DNA of 21,597 nt from positions 1 through 21,597 of the forward strand of contig VSOB01000048.1 of NCBI GenBank assembly GCA_009774625.1. Reading direction: 5' to 3'. This stretch comes from Lachnospiraceae bacterium (GTDB taxonomy: Bacteria; Bacillota; Clostridia; Lachnospirales; Lachnospiraceae). The notes under the pieces are model-generated. The model was not told the origin of the DNA. It saw only the letters and a program-made list of their open reading frames with translations, and did not search any database. Each line of letters opens with the position of its first letter. Positions within the stretch are counted from its first letter, which is position 1. This document shows, piece after piece, positions 13,362 to 19,973 of this stretch. A program made the translations under genes and the position numbers.

Positions 13362-15050
13362 ATGCCCAAAAAGTGTTTTGTGATTATGCCCTTTGGCAGT
13401 GCATCTCCGGAACAGAAAAAAAGATTTGATGGTGTGTATCGGGGGATCATCGTTCCTGCGGTACGGGAAGCAGGATATGAACCGGTAAGAGAAGATATTT
13501 CGGCAACGCCGGGCAGTATTCCCAAAAGTATTGTTACAAAACTGGCGGAAGCAGAAATGGTAGTTGCGGATCTGACAAGTATGAATCCCAATGTGTTTTA
13601 TGAGCTGGGAATCCGTCATGTATTTTCCAAAAACGGGACCGTGCTGATTATGAACAGGGGCGAAACGATTCCTTTTGACAATGCCAGCTACCGGGTGATT
13701 TTATATACCAATGAGCTTGCAGATCTGGATGATATTCATAAGGAGATCGTAACTGCCATTACAAACAGGGAGAGCACGATCGATGATCCGGACAATGTGG
13801 TTCATGATACGTATTCTAATCTGCCGGTCAATACCATCGGATATTTTTCAAAGGATATACAGGATGAAAGACTGGACCGTCTGCAGACCCAGGTGGCGGA
13901 ACTGTCCAAAGAAAACAAAGCGTTGAAGCAGCTCTGTAAGGATAAGGGAATTTCATGGGATGCGGCTTCCACTATTTCTACAAAGAGCGTTAAAGAATTG
14001 ATTGCCAATGCCAGACTGGCCCTGGAGAAAAGCGGACGTGCGGTGATGGTGCAGCTTCGCCAACTTGCTGCGGAAGGGGACATCAATGGTTTCGTGGACT
14101 GTCTGGAAGGGGCAATGGAGGCCGGCTATATGTCGGAAGTGGATTATGTACATGTGAATAATTTATGCAGACAGTCAGGATTGCTGCCACTGCAGGTTGC
14201 TATTATGGAAAGAGCGGCCACATTGTTTCCTGAAAGTGAACGGATTATTATGCATCTTTCCGATGTGTATACACAGATGCCTTTACGGGAAACCAAGCTG
14301 AAGGGAGTGGCCATTATTGAAAATCTGCTGGAGATCCATAATTCCCAGGGAGAGTATCTGATTTCTCCTTCTTCCCGGCATCTGAATGAAGAGACATTGG
14401 GGGCACTGTTTAATGCATACATCAGGATGGATTTTCATGAGAGAACCATATCTGTCTGCGAGTCTTTTGAAAAGCAGAAACCGGAACTGCCACTGATGTC
14501 GTTGGTGATGCGCAACAAAGCCAGCGCCTATGATTCGCTGAAGCGATATGAGGAAGCGCGGCAAACCTATCTGCAATTGTTGGAAACTTATTATGACGAT
14601 GATTCCAACCATGCGTTTTATGCTTCTTTTCTGGAAAATGTGGAAGAGTATACAGAGGCATACCGGGAGCGGGAGATCGCAGCCATGCTTGATCTGAACG
14701 ACGCCAACCGTTTTACAAGTCTGGGAGTACATATGCTGAATTACAAGAACGTGCGTATCAGTAAAAGTGAGATTATCCGGCTGAAAAAGTCCGATGAAAT
14801 TCTGAACTATGTAATGCCATTGTTCCTGCATGCCATTGAAATCAGCAGTTCCAGTGAAAAACGGATAGAAGTGGCTGATATGCTGATGCGGAGAAATCAG
14901 AAAAATTATGCACAGGCGATTCTGGAGCATCTGCCCGTTGATGATACAAATTTTGAAAAGTATCCGCTTGAATACATTCTTTCTGCCAATATTGACGAGG
15001 TTCGGGAAGAGGATGAAAGAGCAAAAGCGAAAAAGGCTCTGGGTGAATAA
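13362..15050 (+). CDS. TIR/nucleoside-deoxyribosyltransferase-like domain protein with coiled coil and TPR-like repeats
   Basis: A 562-residue protein without signal or membrane segment, started at ATG 13362 after GAAGGGGG. Residues 1-125 form a Rossmann-like domain: KCFVIMPFG at the N-terminus, 'VYRGIIVPAVREAGYEPVRED', then MVVADLTSMNPNVFYELGIR and 'IPFDNASYRVILY'. This pattern belongs to the nucleoside 2-deoxyribosyltransferase/TIR-like fold group. Glu81 in YELG lies where such enzymes keep a catalytic acid. Residues about 166-195 are a short coiled coil (QTQVAELSKENKALKQL). Residues about 205-545 are helical, TPR-like repeats. An enzyme head plus repeat sensor resembles bacterial defence effectors. 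Cleavage of NAD or a nucleotide is inference, not shown. It is monocistronic, with its own promoter and terminator, between a decayed agr locus and an IS element. Confidence 0.7.
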   Translation: MPKKCFVIMPFGSASPEQKKRFDGVYRGIIVPAVREAGYEPVREDISATPGSIPKSIVTKLAEAEMVVADLTSMNPNVFYELGIRHVFSKNGTVLIMNRGETIPFDNASYRVILYTNELADLDDIHKEIVTAITNRESTIDDPDNVVHDTYSNLPVNTIGYFSKDIQDERLDRLQTQVAELSKENKALKQLCKDKGISWDAASTISTKSVKELIANARLALEKSGRAVMVQLRQLAAEGDINGFVDCLEGAMEAGYMSEVDYVHVNNLCRQSGLLPLQVAIMERAATLFPESERIIMHLSDVYTQMPLRETKLKGVAIIENLLEIHNSQGEYLISPSSRHLNEETLGALFNAYIRMDFHERTISVCESFEKQKPELPLMSLVMRNKASAYDSLKRYEEARQTYLQLLETYYDDDSNHAFYASFLENVEEYTEAYREREIAAMLDLNDANRFTSLGVHMLNYKNVRISKSEIIRLKKSDEILNYVMPLFLHAIEISSSSEKRIEVADMLMRRNQKNYAQAILEHLPVDDTNFEKYPLEYILSANIDEVREEDERAKAKKALGE

Positions 15051-15073
15051 AAGATAACAGAAACAGGCTCTAA

Positions 15074-15105
15074 GGAACGCTGCAGTTTGCAGCGTTCCGT
15101 TCTTT
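15074..15105 (+). terminator. Strong intrinsic terminator
   Basis: GGAACGCTGCA (15074-15084) pairs perfectly with TGCAGCGTTCC (15088-15098) over 11 bases around a 3-base loop, followed by GTTCTTT. It lies 24 bases after the stop of the TIR/NDT-like gene. Confidence 0.85.
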
Positions 15106-15126
15106 GTGTAAAAGCCTTCTAATAAA

Positions 15127-15144
15127 CCCGCTGCTATGCAGGGG
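15127..15144. repeat. IS200/IS605 left-end hairpin
   Basis: CCC-G-CTGC / GCAG-GGG stem with TAT loop and a single bulge. The shape fits the imperfect palindromes that TnpA recognises at the left end. Confidence 0.5.
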
Positions 15145-15236
15145 GACAACAGTTGCTTTAGCTTACAGTAAAAACCTCCAGTGCTATAATAACGTAGGTT
15201 CGCCAACCGAGTTAAAAAGTAAAGGAGATAGTCCAA

Positions 15237-15772
15237 ATGGACATGAATAGTTATCACATACAAAGTGGGAATGTAAGTATCATATTGTGTTTGCACCTAA
15301 ATTCAGGAGAAAGATTGCGTATGGACAGCTGAAACAGGACATAGCAAACATTCTTAGCACGTTGTACAAGCGTAAAGGTGTGGAAATTATTGAAGCAGAG
15401 ATATGCCCAGATCACGTGCATATGCTGGTTAGGATACCGCCAAGTATGAGTGTATCAAGTTTTGTGGGGTATTTGAAAGGGAAAAGCACATAGATGATAT
15501 TTGAAAAGCATGCAAATTTAAAATACAAGTATGGGAATCGGCATTTCTGGTGCAGAAGCTATTATGTGGATACTGTAGGAAAAAATGCGAAAAAGATTCA
15601 AGAGTATATCCAGAACCAATTAAAAGAGGATTTGGAATACGACCAGATGACACTCAAAGGGTATATAGACCCGTTCACGGGTGAGCTGGTAAAACAAAGC
15701 AGAAAAAGAAGAGCCCAAGGGGCTCAGCAGAGAAATGATGTTGCGGCTGGCGAACATTCTATGAGTCTTTAG
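15237..15772 (+). pseudogene. tnpA: IS200/IS605 transposase TnpA, frameshift plus in-frame stop
   Basis: TnpA is a Y1 HUH single-strand transposase. The start is ATG 15237 (MDMNSY) with GGAG at 15224-15227. One base is missing near 15252-15254. Restoring it gives the family N-terminus SHTKWECKYHIVFAPKFRRK. The HUH metal motif is intact (CPDHVHML). Codon 15491-15493 is TAG, within KGKST*MIFEKH, where the family has a Leu (KST-L). The catalytic Tyr region follows (WCRSYYVDTVGKN) and the frame ends at 15772 after a basic tail (KQSRKRR). Two separate lesions make it inactive unless suppressed. The reading frame is otherwise well preserved, so inactivation seems recent. Confidence 0.88.
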
Positions 15773-15810
15773 ACTCAGTGCCGGTAATAGGCCCTTACAG
15801 AGCCAGAACA

Positions 15811-15833
15811 AACCACCGGCTAAGCCGGTGGTT
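15811..15833. repeat. IS200/IS605 right-end hairpin
   Basis: Perfect 10-bp stem AACCACCGGC/GCCGGTGGTT with TAA loop. Its position 38 bases after the tnpA stop fits the right-end structure. It may also help stop transcripts from hemerythrin on the other strand, though no good T tract follows on either strand. Confidence 0.6.
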
Positions 15834-15856
15834 ATGATTATAGTATCCTGCAATGA

Positions 15857-16264
15857 TTATTGCTGTTTTTCCACATACAGCATATCTACTTTTAAGATAT
15901 GATTGATCAGCCAGTTAATCAGGAAATTCAGAATGTTTTCAATGGTTTCGTTCTGCTCTTCATAATCGTCGGATATGGAATCCAGGTCGATCTGTGCGAG
16001 GCTGTCCTCAAACTGGCGGTGCTGGGCTGCGTGTTCGGCAAGATAAGGATAGTGAATGCTTTTCTGATAGTCCTCTTCATGAGTAAAATGCGTGCGGGCA
16101 TAATCAATCAGTTCCGAAATCAGGCCGATAATGTGATTGGTCTTATAATGCATGGCGGTATCATGTAGTAGATCATAGGTTTCCTGAGCAAGTTCAAACA
16201 GTCTGGCATGCTCCTTGTCAATAAAGTCGACTCCGGTATAATATTCCGGTTTCATTTCATACAT
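15857..16264 (-). CDS. Bacteriohemerythrin
   Basis: A 135-residue single-domain hemerythrin, which binds O2 reversibly at a di-iron centre and serves in oxygen sensing, scavenging or iron handling. All expected ligands are present in the right spacing: His19 (DKEH), His59/Glu63 (HFTHE), His78/His82 (HAAQH) and His122/Asp127 (HILKVD). The start codon is 8 bases downstream of GGGAGGGG on this strand. No N- or C-terminal fusion. It is transcribed alone, convergent with the IS element and divergent from the AraC/ClpP pair. In an obligate anaerobe a protective or sensing role is likely (inference). Confidence 0.92.
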   Translation of the reverse strand: MYEMKPEYYTGVDFIDKEHARLFELAQETYDLLHDTAMHYKTNHIIGLISELIDYARTHFTHEEDYQKSIHYPYLAEHAAQHRQFEDSLAQIDLDSISDDYEEQNETIENILNFLINWLINHILKVDMLYVEKQQ

Positions 16265-16317
16265 GTTGGAATCCCCTCCCTGTCTTGGATTTTCTTTCCT
16301 TATAGTATAACAATATT

Positions 16318-16346
16318 ATAATAATAATTTTTATTATTAAAGTCAA
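16318..16346 (-). promoter_or_regulatory. Promoter of hemerythrin
   Basis: On the minus strand TTGACT (16346-16341) and TATTAT (16323-16318) are 17 bases apart. A second -10-like TATACT lies nearer the gene. Confidence 0.55.
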
Positions 16347-16481
16347 GAGACTATCTGTCCCCTGGGGAATCATCCCGGTGCGGCAGATATTTTGGATTTC
16401 CATTCTGTCATACCTGCTGCATCAGAGCTGTGAGTATACAGGAAAAAACGCAATTTTTCGTAATACAAACCTGGATGGTTC

Positions 16482-16490
16482 TGCTACAAT
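16482..16490 (+). promoter_or_regulatory. Extended -10 promoter of the AraC-ClpP pair
   Basis: TGCTACAAT matches an extended -10, ending 10 bases before the AGGAGG site of the AraC gene, so the leader would be very short. No clear -35 box is seen. Confidence 0.4.
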
Positions 16491-16513
16491 ACCACATATC
16501 AGGAGGCGGCAAT

Positions 16514-16912
16514 ATGGAGAGCAGAAAAGAGAGCATGAGAAAGATACTCAACTATATTGAGGAACATTTGGAAGAGTCTGTTGGTCTGGAACAGGTGGCA
16601 CATGCGGCAGGTTATTCAAAATATCATGTGAACAGGATGTTTATGGCTCAGACAGGATGTACCATATACAAATATATACAGATGCGCAGACTGACCAAAG
16701 CCGCGGAGAAACTGGTGCGGACAGACAAAACGATTGTGGAGATTTCCGGAGAGGCCGGTTACAGTACCCAGCAGGCATTTTCGGCCGCTTTTCGTTCGGT
16801 CTATCTTTGTTCACCGGGAATATACCGCCGCAGGGGCCGGTTTGTACCGAAACAGGAACGGTTTACTCTGTGTGGATATGATATATTTGGCGGATATGGG
16901 AGGACGGCATGA
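16514..16912 (+). CDS. AraC-family regulator consisting of the DNA-binding domain only
   Basis: A 132-residue protein with two helix-turn-helix motifs: 'SVGLEQVAHAAGYSKYHVNR' (about 23-42) and 'IVEISGEAGYSTQQAFSAAF' (about 75-94), with the AraC-type ending 'SPGIYRRRGRF'. It is MarA/SoxS-like in size. The last 20 residues (PKQERFTLCGYDIFGG...) resemble the link to a GyrI-like effector domain seen in Rob-type relatives, suggesting it may be a shortened form. ATG 16514 was chosen because AGGAGG (16501-16506) lies seven bases upstream. An in-frame ATG at 16430 lies before the promoter. It ends in ATGA overlapping the start of clpP, so both are cotranslated and it may control that operon. Confidence 0.85.
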   Translation: MESRKESMRKILNYIEEHLEESVGLEQVAHAAGYSKYHVNRMFMAQTGCTIYKYIQMRRLTKAAEKLVRTDKTIVEISGEAGYSTQQAFSAAFRSVYLCSPGIYRRRGRFVPKQERFTLCGYDIFGGYGRTA

Positions 16913-17490
16913 GTGTGATACCATTTGTAATCGAACAGACCGGCCGGGGAGAGCGCAGCTGGGATATTTTTTCCCGCCTGCTGGCCGACCGGATTATTTT
17001 TCTGGGAGAAGAGGTAAGCGATAAGAGCGCCGGGGTGATCGCTGCCCAGATGCTGTTTCTGGAGGCGCAGAACCCGGATCAGGACATCCAGTTGTATATC
17101 AACAGTCCGGGCGGTTCGGTGACGGCCGGGTTTGCCATATATGATACGATGCAGTACATCAGGTGCGATGTGTCCACGATCTGCATCGGGCTTGCGGCCA
17201 GCTTTGGGGCTTTTCTGCTGGCAGGAGGCACACGGGGCAAACGGATGGCGCTGCCGGATGCGGAAATCATGATCCATCAGCCTGCCATACATGGCAGCGG
17301 CATCAGCGGGCAGGCCAGCGATATTAAAATCGCATCGGAGCATATGCAAAAAAGCCGGCAGAGGCTGAACCGGATTCTGGCAGAAAACACCGGGCATACG
17401 ACAGAAGAGATAGAGAGGGATACGGAACGGGACAATTATATGAGCGCACAGGAGGCGCTTTCCTATGGGCTGATAGACCGGATTTTATGA
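16909..17490 (+). CDS. clpP: ATP-dependent Clp protease proteolytic subunit (ClpP paralogue)
   Basis: A 193-residue serine protease subunit that forms the tetradecameric chamber of Clp proteases. The triad is complete: Ser98 (LAASFGAFLL), His123 (EIMIHQP) and Asp171 (ERDTERD). The handle region and oligomer motifs (INSPGGSVTAG, NYMSAQEALSYGLID) are intact. The gene is not next to clpX or tig as the main clpP often is. It is translationally coupled (ATGA) to an AraC regulator, which suggests an accessory ClpP under specific control. Whether it partners ClpX or ClpC, or forms mixed rings with a housekeeping ClpP, cannot be seen. Confidence 0.93.
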   Translation: MSVIPFVIEQTGRGERSWDIFSRLLADRIIFLGEEVSDKSAGVIAAQMLFLEAQNPDQDIQLYINSPGGSVTAGFAIYDTMQYIRCDVSTICIGLAASFGAFLLAGGTRGKRMALPDAEIMIHQPAIHGSGISGQASDIKIASEHMQKSRQRLNRILAENTGHTTEEIERDTERDNYMSAQEALSYGLIDRIL

Positions 17491-17537
17491 TACAATTCAA
17501 AGATATTAAGGGTTAATGTTTTCGTCATTTTGCTGAA

Positions 17538-17566
17538 TTGACTTTCCTTATGGAACCTTTTATAAT
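17538..17566 (+). promoter_or_regulatory. Sigma-A promoter of the chemotaxis receptor gene
   Basis: TTGACT (17538-17543) and TATAAT (17561-17566) are exactly 17 bases apart, near consensus at both boxes. It differs from the sigma-D type promoters often used for chemotaxis genes. Confidence 0.85.
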
Positions 17567-17610
17567 ACTGGTGATTGTTTCCAAATTATATTCAGCAGGA
17601 GGCTTTTTTC

Positions 17611-19749
17611 ATGTCTAAAGAAAACAAAAGTACGGGGATTGTATCATCTGACAGTCTCAGCAAGAAAATCATTTCAAAGTTAGTAGTCATTGTAGCCGTT
17701 ATGTTTTTTCTGATTGTTTCCATTTCAGGCATCATCTCCATGCGTTCGCTGGAAGAGATTACAAGTGATAAGTTGGTGGCAGTTGCATATGAAAATGCTT
17801 TTTTGATTGAGAAAAGTATAGAAAGCGCGTATGGGCAGGCGCTTGGATTTGCCAATTCGCTGAAAAATATATCTGCATTGCCTCCGGAGGAGCAAAGAGA
17901 TGCCATCGACAATGCGCTGGCCGGCGTGTTGCTGGGCAACCAGGATTTTACTACGGTGTTTGCTTATTTTGAGCAGAACGCCATTGCGGATGCCAATGGG
18001 CAGCCTTACAGTGTACATAAAAAAGAAATCGCATATGAAGCGATCGCTTACTTTGACGAAAGCGGAACCAATGTAACATTTGAAAAGCATGAGGACGCGT
18101 TCGATAATTTTGACAAGGAATATTATAAAACGATCAAATCCTCCGGCGAAGTCTATGTGATGGAGCCGTATGTGTATCAGCTGCAGGGAAAGGATATTAT
18201 GATGATCAGCATCATTGCCCCTGTATATGATGCCGAGGGCGCTTTTCTGGGTGTGGCAGGCTGCGATGTGGCCCTGGATGATATGCAGACACAGCAGTAT
18301 GCACGTACAGGTTACAAATCCACCCATATGGTGGCGCTGGCAGAGGATGGAACGGTGCTCCTGGATACCAGCGACCCTGCTACAGTGGGAAGTATGGCTT
18401 CCGAGGCGGGATATGACACGATTCAGTCCGATACCGGAACGCTGAAAAGCATGGAGGAAGGCTCTTACATAAACAGTATTTCTGTAATCAATACCAGAAT
18501 GACCAATCATGCCACGGGGAAAAGAGGCATTTCCATTACGGTTCCGCTGAAACTGAGCAGCGGAAATTACTGGACGCTTTATCTTGCCATTGATAAAAGC
18601 GAATTTAACATAGCGCTGATCAAAGACACGGTAAAACTGATGCTGGTGGTGATTTTATTCGGGGTGGTGCTGCTGTATACAATTTACCGGATTATCGAAA
18701 AGTATCTGGCTCCGGTGCAGGAGATTTTAAACGGCGCTTCCAGTCTGGAAGAGGGCAATCTGAAAATTGCCGTGGCGGTGGATACCAACGACGAGCTGGG
18801 ACGTATGGCCAGGGCGCTGAATCATATCAGCACGACTGTGGACAATTATGTCCAGGATATTTCTCAGCAGTTATCCCAGATGGCAGACAATGATATGGAT
18901 GTGAAGATCAGGCAGAAGTATATTGGCGACTTTATTCCGATTCAGACCTCCATTGAGAAGATAGCAGATTCCTTAAACAGCACACTGCGTCAGATCATGC
19001 TTTCGGCAGACGATGTGGCCTCTGGCTCTGTCAGTGTTTCCAGCGGCGCTCAGGCGCTTTCCAAAGGGGCGGCAGAGCAGGCAGAAGCCATTGAAGAGCT
19101 GGCAGCATCCATAGAAACGCTGTCGAGAGACATTACCGGCAATGCGGACGATGCACAGAAGATGAGTCAGAACGCTATGGATGTCAGTGAACGGATCGAA
19201 AAGAGCAATGCGGAAATGGATAAGCTGATTCGTGCTATGACGGATATCCGGGAATCTTCTGCAGGCATAGAAGCCATCATCAAAACGATAGAGGACATAG
19301 CGGATCAGACCAATCTTCTCTCGCTGAATGCATCCATAGAGGCGGCCAGGGCCGGAGAGGCGGGAAGAGGCTTTGCGGTTGTGGCCAATGAGATTCGTGA
19401 TCTGGCGGCCAAGAGTTCCGAATCTGTCAGCCAGACGACAGCATTGATCGAACGTTCCCTGACGGCAGTGAAAAACGGAGTTCTGATAGCAGACGAGACG
19501 GCCAATTCTCTGGTGGCGGTTGTGGAAGGGGCAAAAGAGATCGCAGGTTCCGTAAACAAGATCAGCGATGCTTCCCAGAACCAGAAAAAGATTCTGGAAG
19601 AAGTGACCAGAAGCGTGGATCAGATCGAAGGTGTGGTACAGACCAATATTTCAGCGGCACAGGAAAGCGCTCTGACCAGTGAGGAACTGTCCAGACAGTC
19701 AAAACGTCTGCATGAACTGGTAAACCGGTTCCACTTAAAAGAAGCATAA
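17611..19749 (+). CDS. Methyl-accepting chemotaxis protein with Cache sensor domain
   Basis: 712 residues from ATG 17611 (AGGAGG at 17597-17602, spacing 8). TM1 is at about residues 18-43 (LVVIVAVMFFLIVSISGII). An extracellular double-Cache-like domain spans about 50-335 (with 'VMEPYVYQLQGKDIMMISII' and 'GVAGCDVALDDMQ'). TM2 is at about 342-362, HAMP at about 363-415, and the cytoplasmic signalling hairpin at about 490-712. The hairpin tip is canonical (DQTNLLSLNASIEAARAGEA, then GRGFAVVANEIRDLA). It controls CheA through CheW. No C-terminal CheR-binding pentapeptide. Cache ligands are usually small organic acids or amino acids, but the ligand here is unknown. Monocistronic. Confidence 0.93.
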   Translation: MSKENKSTGIVSSDSLSKKIISKLVVIVAVMFFLIVSISGIISMRSLEEITSDKLVAVAYENAFLIEKSIESAYGQALGFANSLKNISALPPEEQRDAIDNALAGVLLGNQDFTTVFAYFEQNAIADANGQPYSVHKKEIAYEAIAYFDESGTNVTFEKHEDAFDNFDKEYYKTIKSSGEVYVMEPYVYQLQGKDIMMISIIAPVYDAEGAFLGVAGCDVALDDMQTQQYARTGYKSTHMVALAEDGTVLLDTSDPATVGSMASEAGYDTIQSDTGTLKSMEEGSYINSISVINTRMTNHATGKRGISITVPLKLSSGNYWTLYLAIDKSEFNIALIKDTVKLMLVVILFGVVLLYTIYRIIEKYLAPVQEILNGASSLEEGNLKIAVAVDTNDELGRMARALNHISTTVDNYVQDISQQLSQMADNDMDVKIRQKYIGDFIPIQTSIEKIADSLNSTLRQIMLSADDVASGSVSVSSGAQALSKGAAEQAEAIEELAASIETLSRDITGNADDAQKMSQNAMDVSERIEKSNAEMDKLIRAMTDIRESSAGIEAIIKTIEDIADQTNLLSLNASIEAARAGEAGRGFAVVANEIRDLAAKSSESVSQTTALIERSLTAVKNGVLIADETANSLVAVVEGAKEIAGSVNKISDASQNQKKILEEVTRSVDQIEGVVQTNISAAQESALTSEELSRQSKRLHELVNRFHLKEA

Positions 19750-19771
19750 TCAAAAGAGAGACAACAGACAG

Positions 19772-19820
19772 ATCCAGGGGGAGATTCCGGACATAAAAGG
19801 GGTTTCCTGCCTGGATTTTT
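19772..19820 (+). terminator. Probable terminator of the chemotaxis receptor gene
   Basis: ATCCAGG (19772-19778) pairs with CCTGGAT (19810-19816), followed by a T run to 19820. Extra pairing inside (GGGA with TTCC) can lengthen the stem. The loop is long, hence moderate confidence. Confidence 0.45.
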
Positions 19821-19823
19821 CTG

Positions 19824-19832
19824 TGCTACAAT
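19824..19832 (+). promoter_or_regulatory. Extended -10 promoter upstream of the RNA-repair gene
   Basis: TGCTACAAT directly follows the terminator of the previous gene. It would give a leader of about 135 bases containing an inverted repeat at 19865-19899. A second -10-like site, TATACT, is near 19901-19906. Confidence 0.35.
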
Positions 19833-19864
19833 ATAGAAAGCGGGTAAAACAAAGCTGCATCATT

Positions 19865-19899
19865 ATACCAGCGATATCTTGTATTGATCCGGCTGGTAT
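19865..19899. repeat. Inverted repeat in leader of the RNA-repair gene
   Basis: ATACCAGC (19865-19872) and GCTGGTAT (19892-19899) are perfect 8-bp arms with a 19-base spacer. This could be an operator for a dimeric regulator or a leader stem. Confidence 0.35.
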
Positions 19900-19973
19900 G
19901 TATACTGATAGTGGAGGCTGCTGACCGGTTTTTCGGGCGGCGGGCCCCAATTATCTGAAAAGAGGAGAGAAAA

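Larger units (their letters stand above)
15127..15833 (+). mobile_element. Degenerate IS200/IS605-family element
   Basis: About 0.7 kb with a Y1 transposase gene between two subterminal hairpins and no inverted terminal repeats, as is usual for this family. The left hairpin is at 15127-15144 (CCCGCTGC TAT GCAGGGG, one bulged G). The right hairpin is at 15811-15833 (perfect 10-bp stem AACCACCGGC/GCCGGTGGTT, loop TAA). A GTTCGCCA/TGGCGAAC inverted pair lies just inside each end (near 15199 and 15747). Exact ends are uncertain by about 10-15 bases because cleavage sites lie outside the hairpins. The element entered the gap between the TIR/NDT-like gene's terminator and the hemerythrin gene, damaging neither. 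No TnpB or omega-RNA gene is visible. Confidence 0.75.

Noticed and set aside
13331..15296. Minus-strand open frames opposite the TIR/NDT-like gene
   Set aside because: They are antisense to a well-formed protein with recognisable motifs, and no promoter or ribosome-binding site supports them.
15199..15754. GTTCGCCA/TGGCGAAC inverted pair as terminal repeats of a DDE-type transposon
   Set aside because: The encoded protein is a Y1 HUH transposase, whose elements lack terminal inverted repeats. The pair lies inside the end hairpins.
16430..16513. Longer AraC start at ATG 16430
   Set aside because: It lies upstream of the likely promoter -10 (16485-16490), has no Shine-Dalgarno, and adds a sequence foreign to the family.
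17575..17610. Longer start of the chemotaxis receptor
   Set aside because: It has no proper ribosome-binding site, whereas ATG 17611 follows AGGAGG at ideal spacing and gives a normal N-terminus before TM1.
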